This document shows, piece after piece, positions 37,685 to 47,512 of a DNA stretch of 64,000 bases (positions within the stretch are counted from its first letter, which is position 1; every line of letters starts with the position of its first letter). The notes below the pieces were generated by a model. It was not told the DNA's origin. It did not search any database and saw only the letters and a list, made by a program, of their open reading frames with translations. A program made the position numbers and the translations under genes. Source of the DNA: Arthrospira sp. PCC 9108 (GTDB lineage: Bacteria > Cyanobacteriota > Cyanobacteriia > Cyanobacteriales > Microcoleaceae); NCBI GenBank assembly GCA_016745315.1, contig CP066886.1, positions 682,001-746,000 of the forward strand, written 5' to 3'.

Positions 37685-38854
37685 ATGCGCTTACGCCATC
37701 TCATTCCCTTTTTCGATCCTAGTGCCCAAAATTGGGCAACAGAAGCTCGCCTGCTGCGCTGGTTAACCTTTGTGTGGCTATTTATCGGTCTGGTAGCGAT
37801 GTTTTCGGCTTCCTACCCCAGTGCATTAGCTGAACATGGGGATGGTTTGTACTACTTCAAACGCCAGGTAACATGGATGTTGGTGGGGATGGTGGGATTT
37901 AACGTGATTGTTAATACCCCTGTGCGGGTGGCGTTACGGACTGCCCAGTGGGGGTTATTCACGGTGATGGCGTTATTGTTTCTTACCATAGTCCCAGGTT
38001 TGGGAACTACTATTAACGGGGCGACTCGATGGCTGGCACTAGGCCCAATTCTGGTTCAGCCTTCGGAATTAATGAAGCCCTTTCTGATACTGCAAGCTGC
38101 GCGGTTTTTTCCCCGCTGGGATAGGTTAAGTTGGCGATCGCGACTAACCTGGTTAGGCATTTTTCTGCTAGTTTTGTTGCTGATTTTAGCCCAACCCAAC
38201 CTCAGCACGACTGCTCTGTGTGGTATGACATTATGGTTAATCGCCCTCGCCGCCGGACAGCCTTTGTTGTATTTGGGCGGCACTGCTGTTGGCGGGTTAA
38301 TGTTGGCTACTATTAGTATTAGCCTACGAGAATACCAAAGGAAGCGGGTTCTCTCGTTTATGAATCCCTGGGCTGATCCCGTTAATGATGGCTACCAATT
38401 AATTCAGAGTCTACTAGCTGTCGGTTCTGGCGGTCTTTGGGGCGCTGGTTTGGGATTATCTCAACAAAAGTTATTTTATCTGCCGATTCAGTATAGCGAT
38501 TTTATTTTTGCCGTTTATGCCGAAGAGTTTGGCTTTGTTGGTGGGGTGCTGCTTTTGTTGCTGCTAGTCGCTTATGGGACTCTTGCCCTCAGAGTCGCTC
38601 AATTAGCCGATAATATTGAACATCAACTGGTAGCGATCGGAGCCATGGTCGTCATGGTGGGACAGTCTTTGCTGAATATTGGGGTAGCTACTGGGGTACT
38701 ACCAACTACTGGTTTGCCTTTACCCTTATTTAGTTATGGTGGAAGTTCCATGATTGCTAGTTTAGCAATATCTGCTTTATTGATTCGGGTAGCCCGCGAA
38801 AGCAGTGAAGCACAGGTTATTCCCATCAGGCCTCTTGCTCAAAACAGGGGTTGA
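37685..38854 (+). CDS. ftsW: FtsW/RodA/SpoVE-family cell-division or shape protein
   Basis: SEDS proteins polymerise glycan strands of peptidoglycan at the septum (FtsW) or lateral wall (RodA). This 389-residue protein has about ten membrane segments and the family features INGATRWLALGPILVQPSEL, IQYSDFIFAVYAEEFGFVGG and the C-terminal PTTGLPLPLFSYGGSSM. The FAVYAEEFG and SYGGSS motifs do not by themselves separate FtsW from RodA; the symbol is provisional, with FtsW a little more likely. It stands apart from other division genes. Confidence 0.88.
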   Translation: MRLRHLIPFFDPSAQNWATEARLLRWLTFVWLFIGLVAMFSASYPSALAEHGDGLYYFKRQVTWMLVGMVGFNVIVNTPVRVALRTAQWGLFTVMALLFLTIVPGLGTTINGATRWLALGPILVQPSELMKPFLILQAARFFPRWDRLSWRSRLTWLGIFLLVLLLILAQPNLSTTALCGMTLWLIALAAGQPLLYLGGTAVGGLMLATISISLREYQRKRVLSFMNPWADPVNDGYQLIQSLLAVGSGGLWGAGLGLSQQKLFYLPIQYSDFIFAVYAEEFGFVGGVLLLLLLVAYGTLALRVAQLADNIEHQLVAIGAMVVMVGQSLLNIGVATGVLPTTGLPLPLFSYGGSSMIASLAISALLIRVARESSEAQVIPIRPLAQNRG

Positions 38855-39053
38855 CAAGTAGCGCGGGATGATGCTATGTTATCCACATAATGTCTATTTT
38901 ATGATTCTTCTTTTTGCATTAATACAAAAAATTAAAACAATCCCATTGTTTAAATACTACCATAGGTCAGCAACAAAAGCAACCCTCCCGAAACCCAATC
39001 GCGGGTGGGGAGTGATTTATTTACAAAACTTAACATAACTAATTAATTTTTAA

Positions 39054-40553
39054 CTATTTGACTGTTGAGATGGGGGAATTAGACAAAAAATCAGGACATT
39101 GTGGGTTTAAGGGAAGTTTGATCCAAAACTCGGTTCCTTTGCCAATTTCTGACTCGCACCAAATTTCCCCACAGTGGCGGGAGACGATAATTTCACGACT
39201 TATATATAACCCTAAACCCGTACCTTTACCGATTTCTTTGGTGGTAAAAAATTGCTCAAAAATTTGGTTTTTCGTGGTTAGGTTGATACCCTTAGCATTA
39301 TCGGCAACCATGATCGTGATCTGTTCTGAATTAGCCAGGGTTTTAATTGTAATTAACGGCTGAGACTGTTGGTTGTTGTGTGTCCAGTCCCCTACTTCAT
39401 CTAAGGCATCAATGGCATTGCTGATCAAATTCATAAACACCTGATTCAGTTGACCTGGGTAGCAGAGGATTGACGGTAGTTTCCCATAGTCTCGAATCAC
39501 TTGAATCGGCGGACGTGATGGTGTGGCTTGTAAGCGGTTTTTCAAGATGAGTAAGGTTCCCTCTAAACCTTCTTCCAGATTGACTTTTAGCATTTGGTCG
39601 CTGTCTTTGCGGGAGAAGTTACGCAGCGATCGCACAATTTGAAAGAGTCTATCTGAACCCAATTTCAGGCTAGATATAACTGTCAAAAAATCCGTCTCTA
39701 AAAACTCTAAATCTATGGAATCTATGTATTCTTGAATGCGCGGATCGGTCGGCGAATAAATATCTTGATAAAGCTGGGTTAGTTGCAGTAGGTCTTTGCT
39801 ATAGTTTTCCACATGGGCTAAATTATGAAATATCGAGTTAACGGGGTTATTGATTTCGTGGGCTAAACTAGCCATCATTTGCCCCAATGATGCCATTTTT
39901 TCCGATTGAAAAAGCTGTGAATGGGTGTGTTTAAGTTCCTCTAAAGTTTGCTCTAGTTGCTGTGCTTGAGCTTGAGCGATCGCGGCGGCGGAACAGGCTT
40001 GTTGATAAAGTTGAATTTGGGTCTGTTCAAGATCTAGTTGTTCGATTTCACTTTCCCGTTGATATTGCGCTACTACAGCATCAAGAATAGGTAGCAATTC
40101 ATTGGGGGCAACAGTGATAATATAGTTGAGGTTAGGATCGTTGGATGTTAAGTCAGAGTCCGCAGTTGTGGCTAAAGTTCTGACTGCTAAAATATACTCG
40201 CGGATGCGTTTATCTAAATTTAGCGGCTCTCGGAAATACATCGATCGCACTATAGCCGAAGGAGATGTTAATAAATTCATCTCACTATCACCGTAGAGTA
40301 AGCCTTTATGCGATCGCTCCATCAGAGCAATATCTTTAATTAAAGTTTCCCGAATCACCTGTCTTTCCGCTGGGTCGGAAGTGGTAACTAACTTGAGGCT
40401 AAAAAAAGCTGTTCTCTGGGAAAGCATCCGCTGACGACCACTGATATTCACCACCGCCGCATTCACCTTCCGGGTGGTGTTAATTTCTTGCAGGTCAAAA
40501 TAACTCTCAAATTGTTTCATTAATATAAGCAGGGATAGATTTACTGATTTCAT
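39054..40553 (-). CDS. PilJ-like sensor histidine kinase
   Basis: This 499-residue protein begins with a region like the type IV pili sensing domain (AAVVNISGRQRMLSQRTAFF, typical of PilJ/NarX). A coiled coil follows (about 165-220, rich in Q and E). Then HisKA with H232 in MASLAHEINNPVNSIF, and a HATPase with MVADNAKGI and GKGTGLGLYIS. The N-terminus lacks a clear membrane helix. The start at 40553 may be too early: an ATG for MKQFESYFD lies at about 40520. No response regulator is adjacent. Confidence 0.85.
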   Translation of the reverse strand: MKSVNLSLLILMKQFESYFDLQEINTTRKVNAAVVNISGRQRMLSQRTAFFSLKLVTTSDPAERQVIRETLIKDIALMERSHKGLLYGDSEMNLLTSPSAIVRSMYFREPLNLDKRIREYILAVRTLATTADSDLTSNDPNLNYIITVAPNELLPILDAVVAQYQRESEIEQLDLEQTQIQLYQQACSAAAIAQAQAQQLEQTLEELKHTHSQLFQSEKMASLGQMMASLAHEINNPVNSIFHNLAHVENYSKDLLQLTQLYQDIYSPTDPRIQEYIDSIDLEFLETDFLTVISSLKLGSDRLFQIVRSLRNFSRKDSDQMLKVNLEEGLEGTLLILKNRLQATPSRPPIQVIRDYGKLPSILCYPGQLNQVFMNLISNAIDALDEVGDWTHNNQQSQPLITIKTLANSEQITIMVADNAKGINLTTKNQIFEQFFTTKEIGKGTGLGLYISREIIVSRHCGEIWCESEIGKGTEFWIKLPLNPQCPDFLSNSPISTVK

Positions 40554-41099
40554 CTTTCCACCCTCCTGGCGACTCTCCCTATACCTGTACTCAGGAAATC
40601 GCCAATGACAGGAAAAGAGGGGCAGAATTTTTCTGGCATCCTGGTTTCTCCTAAATTAGTTTAGTGTGCAGGTTTTTTTGATGGGAAACTTGCCCAACCC
40701 ACTCCCACTTATGGGGCAATGTTAGCTTTCAGAAAATGTTATTTTATCTGGTTACCTCAGAAACACTAGCTTCACCCTGTATACTTGTTTAACTACTGAC
40801 GACAGAGCCAGGAACTAGCTACCTATTCGGTGGGTGTCCTGACTCAAACAACCTTAATGGTTATTTGACAATCAGAGTTTTTTATTTAGTATCTCAAGTT
40901 ACAGATTATCAAATTATTTAAAATTCACGACTAGACCATAGCACAAAAATCGGCTTTTGTTTGTGAAAAAAAAAGTTAAATTTTTCGACCATTACAGAGC
41001 AGTTCAGCAGAAGATAGCCTAGTAGGGGCTAGGTTCAACATAACTTGACAGTTTCAGCCAGCCCCTACATTTACCTAAAGCCTGGTGGCAGAATAATGA
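40554..41099. other. intergenic region with a hairpin
   Basis: No gene can be supported. GTAGGGGCT (41022-41030) and AGCCCCTAC (41060-41068) form a nine-base perfect stem around 29 bases, downstream of the minus-strand gene at 41100 and possibly its terminator. A stretch near 40790-40860 with CCAGGAACTAG and GTGTCCTGACTC could fold but is not a known RNA to me. Confidence 0.4.
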
Positions 41100-41414
41100 T
41101 TATTTTTTAAGATCACGAGCCATGTTACGGAACATATCCAAACTGGAGTCAGCACGACGACGATCGCTTTTCACCTCTGGTGCTGGAGATTCACTCGCTT
41201 TAGGCTGGGTCATTTCCATCGCTGGTTTAGCGGTAGCTTTAGGAGCCTGAAAAGGTTTTCCTCCCGACATTTTAGGGAAAGACTTTTTAACTTCTAAAGG
41301 CTGACCAATCTCGCCTAAACTCTTGGCGCTATTGGGATCAAGATAGAAAGAACTTCCTTGAGTTTCTGTGGGTTCTGATTTGCGACCAAATAAGCCTCTA
41401 ATAAATCCTGACAT
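41100..41414 (-). CDS. conserved hypothetical protein, disordered
   Basis: This 104-residue protein starts MSGFIRGLFGRKSEPTETQG, then SSFYLDPNSAKSLGEI, a low-complexity middle rich in A, P, K and S, and a charged C-terminus with DSSLDMFRNMARDLKK. The middle looks intrinsically disordered. The C-terminal helix and the N-terminal GLFGRK are the best conserved-looking ends. Function unknown. Its upstream leader (41415-41785) shares promoter and leader sequence with the ABC ATPase gene at 6662. Confidence 0.65.
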   Translation of the reverse strand: MSGFIRGLFGRKSEPTETQGSSFYLDPNSAKSLGEIGQPLEVKKSFPKMSGGKPFQAPKATAKPAMEMTQPKASESPAPEVKSDRRRADSSLDMFRNMARDLKK

Positions 41415-41684
41415 AGTTTTTTCCTAGGTGGGGTGTTGGGTATATGTTAAATTTTATCAAAAAATGTGTTGATTATGATAATTTTTAACAAATTTCTCAA
41501 TGCACGCTCATCAACACCAACATTATGTAAAGTTTTGTAAAAAAAAATTAATAAATATTACAAAAAATTTGTTGGCTCTGGGGGGTAGCTTTCCCGACTG
41601 ATTTGTGCTATTATTTTATATAATGGTAATATTGACATTTTTTTTATTACTTGATATATTCCAATTATTTAAATACATATCTGT

Positions 41685-41714
41685 AGCTTACCATTAGTCA
41701 CCCCCTCTTGTCAA
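41685..41714 (-). promoter_or_regulatory. promoter of the 104-residue gene, within a shared leader
   Basis: On the minus strand TTGACA (complement of 41709-41714) and TAAGCT (complement of 41685-41690) are 18 bases apart. The flanks resemble those of the promoter at 7584-7612, with a GC-rich box CGCGCCGC and TTGATTTTTTA upstream and an AT-rich leader ending in TTACAAAACTT downstream. Confidence 0.5.
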
Positions 41715-41785
41715 CCCTGGGGCGGGGGCGGCGCGTTTTGAAAAAAATTGATTAAAAAATCAACTTAGATCACAGAGGGGAGAAA

Positions 41786-42412
41786 TTAATGACCCAAGTT
41801 TAGAGTCTGATAACGAGTTTGTAGTTCATTAATACCGTAGAGAGACTCAAAATTAAGGCCAGCATTTTGATAAAGTTCAGCCCCACCTTGATGGCGATCG
41901 ACTAAAGCGATAACCTTATCAACGCTGTATCCAGCATCAGTAAGGCGTTGTACAGCTTTGAGGGCAGATTGTCCAGTAGTGACCACATCTTCGAGGACTA
42001 CGACCTTAGCGCCGGGGGGTAGTTCAGGTCCTTCGATATAGGCTTTAGTTCCGTGTCCCTTAGCTTCTTTTCGGATAATGAGGGCGGGTATAGGTCGATT
42101 TTCGTAGACAGAAACGACACTAAGGGAGGAAACCATAGGGTCAGCACCGAGGGTAAGTCCGGCGACTGCTTCTGTTTCCAGGGGAAGTAATGGTAAAATT
42201 AGGCGAGCGATCGCCACTGACCCGGCCGGATGTAATGTAACCTGTTTACAATTAATATAGTAGGAACTCTGCTGACCAGAGGAGAGAACAAAATCCCCTT
42301 CTTGATAAGCGAGTTGACACAAAAGGTCAAGTAGCCAGGAGCGCAGGGTGTCTAAAGGTGCTGTAGAGGTATTGAGATCTGAAAGAGCAGGAATTTCTGA
42401 AGGGTTAGTCAT
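41786..42412 (-). CDS. pyrE: orotate phosphoribosyltransferase
   Basis: PyrE joins orotate to PRPP to form orotidine monophosphate in pyrimidine synthesis. The 208-residue protein has SGQQSSYYINCKQVTLHP near residue 43, typical of the substrate loop. The PRPP-binding motif VVVLEDVVTTGQSALKAVQ lies at about 134. KxxKGHGT-type catalytic loop appears as KEAKGHGTKAYIEG. Length is normal. It ends just before the shared leader of the gene at 41100. Confidence 0.96.
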   Translation of the reverse strand: MTNPSEIPALSDLNTSTAPLDTLRSWLLDLLCQLAYQEGDFVLSSGQQSSYYINCKQVTLHPAGSVAIARLILPLLPLETEAVAGLTLGADPMVSSLSVVSVYENRPIPALIIRKEAKGHGTKAYIEGPELPPGAKVVVLEDVVTTGQSALKAVQRLTDAGYSVDKVIALVDRHQGGAELYQNAGLNFESLYGINELQTRYQTLNLGH

Positions 42413-42513
42413 AAGGGCGGGAAAAGGTAGGAAACAAATGTGTAATCACTCCATCTGATCCTACACTGGGAGAGACCATCTGATAAAACAGATTCACCAA
42501 GGATGTTAATGCC

Positions 42514-42948
42514 ATGAACAGAATTTTACTACAGAGTATCAGTGGAGTGTTAGGGGTAGCGATCGCCTCTACAGTTTGGGTTGAGGGAGTCCAAGCCCAA
42601 TCAAGAACCCGTTTCCAGCCTTTTGCGGAAGAGTTTAACCAGGCGGCGACCCGCAGTTCTGGGGATGCTTTTAAAAATCAATCGCTGATGGGTCAACTTT
42701 CGGTATTCTTAGGGTTAAGCTATCCCTGGCCGGGTGCTATTAATGGTTTTCCTGAAAGTTTGATTGCTGATGATGCCAGACGAGTGAATCAACTGTATAG
42801 AGAGAGAATGCTCCAGCAGACCCTAAGCAGTCCCACTGTCCGCACTCCCGATCTAGCGAACCCATACAACACCTCAATTTTGACTCAACCTTCTGTGATC
42901 AACCAATTGTCTAACGACACTCCGGGGGGATTTTTGTTTAATCCCTAA
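42514..42948 (+). CDS. secreted hypothetical protein
   Basis: This 144-residue protein has a signal peptide (residues 1-29, LLQSISGVLGVAIASTVWVE, with cleavage likely after VQAQ). The mature part contains ATRSSGDAFKNQSLMGQLSV and LSYPWPGAINGFPESLIADD, and ends in a proline- and asparagine-rich tail. I do not recognise it. It is divergent from pyrE and convergent with the protease gene. Confidence 0.65.
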   Translation: MNRILLQSISGVLGVAIASTVWVEGVQAQSRTRFQPFAEEFNQAATRSSGDAFKNQSLMGQLSVFLGLSYPWPGAINGFPESLIADDARRVNQLYRERMLQQTLSSPTVRTPDLANPYNTSILTQPSVINQLSNDTPGGFLFNP

Positions 42949-43012
42949 TGGGAGCGAGTCCAGATTTTGATCAGGTGCGTCATCAAAGGTTAATGACGCA
43001 CCGGCAAAGGGA

Positions 43013-44296
43013 CTACTGAGAAACGGCTTGATTGTTTTGTTGAGAAGCGATTTTCTGAGTCAACACTGCCAAGGCTTGGCTATATTGAGGATCATCAAGA
43101 GTGCCAATTTTGTCGCGGTTTTCCCGGAGCAGATCTCGCTGTTGTTCAGTGAGTTCAACCAGCACATCAGGCTTAATTCCCTCATGGTTAATGTCACGGC
43201 CATTGGGGGTAAAATATTTAGCGATCGTGACAGCCAAACCAGAGCCGCGACCCACGCCACGAACGGACTGAACTAGACCCTTACCAAAAGTGTTAGTTCC
43301 GACCAAAACGGCGCGGTTGTTATCTTGTAGAGCGCCGGATAGAATTTCACTAGCACTAGCGGAACCGCCATCAACAAGAATCACCATAGGCTTATCAGTG
43401 AGGGCGCGATTATTAGCGCGTTGTCGATCCATTTCTCCCTGACGATTAACCGTAGAGACAATATCGCCTTCTGTTAGCCACATACGGGCGATTTCAATAC
43501 TAGCATAAAGCAGACCGCCAGGATTAGATCGTAAATCGAGAATATAACCTGAAACATTCTGTTGTTCTAGGTTAGTAATCGCCTGTCGCATTTCCTCAGC
43601 AGCATTAGCACTAAAATTGTTAAGGCGAATATAGCCTATATCACCGACAGGGGAAGGTTTTTTAGAATAGCGAACCGGGTGAATTTCAATCTGAGCGCGG
43701 GTAATATTAAACTCAATTTCCCTTTGACCGCGCAAAATGGTCAACTTGACCTGAGTCCCAATTTGTCCACGAATCAAACTGACGGCTTCATTGAGCTCCA
43801 TTCCCTGAGTGCTGCGGCCATCAATTTTGGTAATAATATCTTGAGCCTGAACCCCAGCATCAAAAGCGGGAGAGTCCTCAATAGGTGAAATAACGATGAG
43901 TTTATCGGTTTCTTCATCTTGGGTAAGTTGAATACCAACCCCGGTCAGTTCTCCCGAAGTATCAATTTGCATATTTCTGAACTCTTCGGGGTTCATGAAG
44001 CGGGTATAAGGGTCATCGAGTTTACCCAACATTTCGCGGATAGCTTCAAAAGCCTGTTGGTCGTTAGTATATTCTCGGCTTAGAAACTCATTACGAAGCT
44101 CCCTCCAATCTACTTGGTTAAAAGTACCGTCAACGTAACTTCTATCAATAATTTGCCATACTTCATCAATTAGTTCCTTCGGGCTTTCCCGAAAGGATGC
44201 TTGGCCAGAAAGGTGTATACCAGCGCCCGCAACAGCAACAGCGGTCAGCATAACTGCTGTTGCGCCTATAACAAGCCCACTTTTTGATATAATCAT
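43013..44296 (-). CDS. ctpA: carboxyl-terminal processing protease (S41)
   Basis: This 427-residue protease has a signal peptide or anchor (residues 5-31), a PDZ domain (about 105-195, GVGIQLTQDE and VQAQDIITKIDG) and an S41 catalytic domain. The serine lies in DGGSASASEIL (about S314) and the lysine is K339 in FGKGLVQS. Members remove C-terminal residues; CtpA matures the D1 protein of photosystem II. Cyanobacteria have several paralogues (CtpA, CtpB, CtpC), and this one cannot be assigned firmly; the symbol is provisional. It acts in the lumen or periplasm. Confidence 0.9.
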   Translation of the reverse strand: MIISKSGLVIGATAVMLTAVAVAGAGIHLSGQASFRESPKELIDEVWQIIDRSYVDGTFNQVDWRELRNEFLSREYTNDQQAFEAIREMLGKLDDPYTRFMNPEEFRNMQIDTSGELTGVGIQLTQDEETDKLIVISPIEDSPAFDAGVQAQDIITKIDGRSTQGMELNEAVSLIRGQIGTQVKLTILRGQREIEFNITRAQIEIHPVRYSKKPSPVGDIGYIRLNNFSANAAEEMRQAITNLEQQNVSGYILDLRSNPGGLLYASIEIARMWLTEGDIVSTVNRQGEMDRQRANNRALTDKPMVILVDGGSASASEILSGALQDNNRAVLVGTNTFGKGLVQSVRGVGRGSGLAVTIAKYFTPNGRDINHEGIKPDVLVELTEQQRDLLRENRDKIGTLDDPQYSQALAVLTQKIASQQNNQAVSQ

Positions 44297-44403
44297 TTAT
44301 CTGCTGAACCGGAAGAGAATACTAAGAGCTATTAACAGCATATTAGCACATCAGATCTGGCGATCGCGGAGGTTGACCAAAAGCCAAATTGTCACCGGGA
44401 CTC

Positions 44404-44425
44404 CCCCACCCCTTCAGAGGTGGGG
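44404..44425 (-). terminator. hairpin downstream of ispG
   Basis: CCCCACC (44404-44410) pairs with GGTGGGG (44419-44425) around an 8-base loop, 13 bases beyond the ispG stop on the minus strand. Confidence 0.5.
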
Positions 44426-44437
44426 TCAGCTTGATTT

Positions 44438-45658
44438 TTAGGGATCTACCCAGCGTCCATCTCCTTTGATGAGATTAATTAATTCTTGGACACCTTGATC
44501 TTGAGGAACTTTTTTAATTTCTTCCCGACCTCGATATAGGGAAATATAGCCGGGTTGTTTTCCTACATAACCATAGTCAGCATCGGCCATTTCTCCAGGT
44601 CCGTTAACAATACAACCCATAACGGCAATATCTAGTCCAGTCAGGTGTTTAGTTGCTTCTCGGACTTTGTGGAGAACTTCTTCGAGGTTAAAGAGGGTGC
44701 GACCACAGGAGGGACAGGCGACATATTCGACCATGGTTTTCCGCAGTCCTAGGGCTTGCAGAATGCTATAGCAAACGGGAATTTCCTTTTCTGGGGCTTC
44801 TGTGAGGGAAACCCGAATGGTGTCACCAATACCATCTGCTAAGAGAGTAGCAATACCAGCGGTGGATTTAATGCGGCCATATTCTCCATCTCCGGCTTCG
44901 GTAACTCCCAAATGTAGGGGATAGTCCATCCCTAGGTCATCCATGCGTTTAGCCATGAGGCGATAGGCTGCTAACATGACGGGGACGCGGGAGGCTTTTA
45001 GGGATATAACTAAGTTCTGAAAGTCTAGGGATTCACAGATGCGGATAAATTCTAGGGCTGATTCTACCATGCCTTCGGGGGTGTCGCCGTAGGTAAATAG
45101 CATTCTTTCGGCTAGGGAACCATGATTAACGCCGATACGCATGGCTTTACCCTGGTCACGGAGGGAGATAACTAGGGGTTTGAGGGTTTCGCGGATTTTC
45201 TCGCCGATTTCTTGAAATTCAGTGTCTGTGTATTCGCTGCGATCGCTTTTAGGTTTCTCGAAGACGTATAATCCGGGGTTAATCCGCACTTTATCGACGT
45301 GCTTGGCGACTTCCAGGGCAATTTTCATGCCGTTGTGGTGAACATCTGCCACCAAGGGGACAGGTTGATAGGTGGCGGCGAGTTTTTGTTTAATTTCGCC
45401 TACAGCTTTGGCGTGTCCGACGCTGGGAACTGTGACGCGGACGATTTCACAACCCATTTCATGCAGCCGACGAATGGAGGCGACGGAACCTTCTATGTCC
45501 ATGGTATCTTCGTTAATCATGGACTGAACTACGACGGGGTATCCTCCACCAATGGTGATGTTTCCGACCCGGACGGGACGGGTTTGGCGACGGTGAATTA
45601 CTGTGTCAACGGGGGGTTGACTAGCTGGGGTCGGAGTGGTTATGGGTAAGGTTTGCAT
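44438..45658 (-). CDS. ispG: 4-hydroxy-3-methylbut-2-enyl diphosphate synthase
   Basis: IspG converts 2-C-methyl-erythritol 2,4-cyclodiphosphate to HMBPP in the MEP isoprenoid pathway, feeding carotenoid, phytol and quinone chains. The 406-residue protein has the start TVIHRRQTRPVRVGNITIGG and the [4Fe-4S] ligands in ACPSCGRTLF and MGCIVNGPGEMADADYG. Cyanobacterial IspG takes electrons from ferredoxin. I take the ATG at 45658 (MQTLPITTPTPAS) because it gives the usual length and upstream codons are not conserved-looking. Confidence 0.96.
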   Translation of the reverse strand: MQTLPITTPTPASQPPVDTVIHRRQTRPVRVGNITIGGGYPVVVQSMINEDTMDIEGSVASIRRLHEMGCEIVRVTVPSVGHAKAVGEIKQKLAATYQPVPLVADVHHNGMKIALEVAKHVDKVRINPGLYVFEKPKSDRSEYTDTEFQEIGEKIRETLKPLVISLRDQGKAMRIGVNHGSLAERMLFTYGDTPEGMVESALEFIRICESLDFQNLVISLKASRVPVMLAAYRLMAKRMDDLGMDYPLHLGVTEAGDGEYGRIKSTAGIATLLADGIGDTIRVSLTEAPEKEIPVCYSILQALGLRKTMVEYVACPSCGRTLFNLEEVLHKVREATKHLTGLDIAVMGCIVNGPGEMADADYGYVGKQPGYISLYRGREEIKKVPQDQGVQELINLIKGDGRWVDP

Positions 45659-45833
45659 GATCTGAATTTGATAATTGCTTAGTTTTAAGAGTGGGTTCTC
45701 AAAATTGCATGGGTGTCTATAAAAGATAGATTGCCACAAATTGGGGACTTGTGGTTGATCCGATCGCTTAAATTGTTTAAATTGTCACCAATACGGGTGG
45801 CGATCGCTCAATTGTAGATTAGATATATTAGCT

Positions 45834-46631
45834 ATGAGTGAACATCTGCCATATTTTTCGGGTTTTGAGTCTTTAGCAGTCCAGTGGACAGACAAAATCT
45901 GGTCAAGGGGTGTACCGTTTTGGTTGCGGGCTGAACCGAAATCAAATCGGGTAGTTTTGTGTTTACATGGGTTTACGGCCACTCCTTTTGAGGTAAGACC
46001 AGTAGCGCAAGCCTGTCTGAGTCGGGGGCTTGATGGGGTGGGGCCTTTGTTACCTGGTCATGGTTTTCAAGAGTTAGCAGACCAGAAGTTATTTTTTCCG
46101 AAAATGACAGCGGAAGGAATGTTATCTGCTGTGCGTCGGGAGTTAGAATTAGCCCGATCGCATTATGAATTTGTCGGTATTTTTGGGCATTCTATGGGAG
46201 GGGCGATCGCTTTAAAAATGGCAGCGGAAGGGCGAGTAGATGCCTGTGCTGTCACTGCACCGGCCTTAAAATTACCGCCTCGGGCTGTGATTTTATTGGC
46301 TTTATTTGGTTGGGCGAATATTTCTATCCCCACTCAGCCCAAGCCTTTTGATAACCCCGTTTATTTATTTGATAATTGTCCGGCGGGGCGGGCGCTGCAA
46401 CAACTAGCGAGGATAGCCCGATCAGATTTATCTTCAATTACTTGTCCGGTGTTAGCTATTCATTCCCATAGGGATGATTTAGTCAGTCCGGTGGTAATTA
46501 ATTGGATGGAAAAACAACTACCAGACAATTTAGATGTCCGTTGGTTTGACGATTCGGGTCATGTCATGATTTTAGATGTTAATGGCGAGGAAATTAGCCA
46601 GGCGATCGCCGATTTTTTTAGCCAATTCTAG
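45834..46631 (+). CDS. alpha/beta hydrolase, carboxylesterase-like
   Basis: This 265-residue protein has the oxyanion strand VVLCLHGFTATPFEVRP, nucleophile serine in IFGHSMGGAIALKMA (about residue 119), a catalytic aspartate in HSHRDDLVSP and histidine in DDSGHVMILD. This resembles carboxylesterase Est/monoacylglycerol-lipase-type enzymes of the alpha/beta fold. Substrate unknown. It starts about 175 bases from ispG and is divergent from it. Confidence 0.88.
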   Translation: MSEHLPYFSGFESLAVQWTDKIWSRGVPFWLRAEPKSNRVVLCLHGFTATPFEVRPVAQACLSRGLDGVGPLLPGHGFQELADQKLFFPKMTAEGMLSAVRRELELARSHYEFVGIFGHSMGGAIALKMAAEGRVDACAVTAPALKLPPRAVILLALFGWANISIPTQPKPFDNPVYLFDNCPAGRALQQLARIARSDLSSITCPVLAIHSHRDDLVSPVVINWMEKQLPDNLDVRWFDDSGHVMILDVNGEEISQAIADFFSQF

Positions 46632-46700
46632 GTGCTAGATATTCCTGATAACCAACTGTGGGGAATATCTAAATTTTCCCCCTTCTACTGCCCGAATTTT

Positions 46701-47468
46701 TCACTCTTCAAAAATTGCCCCTCGTTTAATTAAATCTTGTTTAACTTCCTCAGACAGTCCCGAATCATGCCATAATCTAGCTTGTTTAACAATAGCCCCG
46801 GTAAAGTCCGCCCCTTTCAAATTAGTCACAGCTAACCCAGCTTGGTGCAAATCAGCATTTTTGAGGATAGCATTATGGAGGTTAGCATCACTGAGATTAC
46901 AGTTATTTAGATTAGCCTCTGTCAAATTCGCGCCACACAGGTCTGCGCCACTGAGACTAGCCAAAGCCAGACTCGCCCTATGTAGATCTGCGCCGCTCAA
47001 ATTAGCATCACTCAACAGCGCCCCACTGAGGTCGGCACCACTGAGGTTAGCAAAACGCAGGTCAGCATTACTAAGATCTGCATCACTTAAATCAACTCCC
47101 CGCAGGTAAGTATTTTGCAAGTTAGCGCCACTGAGATCAAGGTTACTCAGGTGTGTTCCCAGGAGTCTAGCGCCGGCAAAATCTTCAGATATTTTCAATT
47201 CTGCTAAGGTGGCTAACTCGATAAAATTCTCAGTTTTCGCATCAACTACGGTCTGAATAATGCCCTGTAATTGGGCAAAATTCCAGCCTTGGGCTACAGC
47301 TTTTTTAGTCAAGGCTTGTAATTCTTCTAAAGTCTGATGCTGTGGAAGCATATCAGGCTGTTCTGATTGTAATTCTTGCGATCGCAACCACAGGGCAAAT
47401 TTACGCTCTAGGATAGCTAATTTATTGGGGCTAATATTTTGCGGCCAAAGTCCTTCAACACCAGTCAT
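46701..47468 (-). CDS. pentapeptide repeat protein
   Basis: This 255-residue protein has a helical N-terminal part (residues 1-90, LAILERKFALWLRSQELQSE) and about 25 pentapeptide repeats (about 95-235, ADLSNADLRFANLSGADLSG and so on), ending in a helix. No signal peptide. Such beta-helix proteins often act as scaffolds; function unknown. It lies 44 bases after a second pentapeptide gene on the same strand. Confidence 0.85.
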   Translation of the reverse strand: MTGVEGLWPQNISPNKLAILERKFALWLRSQELQSEQPDMLPQHQTLEELQALTKKAVAQGWNFAQLQGIIQTVVDAKTENFIELATLAELKISEDFAGARLLGTHLSNLDLSGANLQNTYLRGVDLSDADLSNADLRFANLSGADLSGALLSDANLSGADLHRASLALASLSGADLCGANLTEANLNNCNLSDANLHNAILKNADLHQAGLAVTNLKGADFTGAIVKQARLWHDSGLSEEVKQDLIKRGAIFEE

Positions 47469-47512
47469 AATTCAAGAGAGTTCAGAGGAGATTAAGTGAT
47501 AGTTGTCAACTT

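Noticed and set aside
40780..40870. Candidate small RNA in the gap before the 104-residue gene
   Set aside because: Some pairing is possible, but no known RNA family, promoter and terminator set can be recognised.
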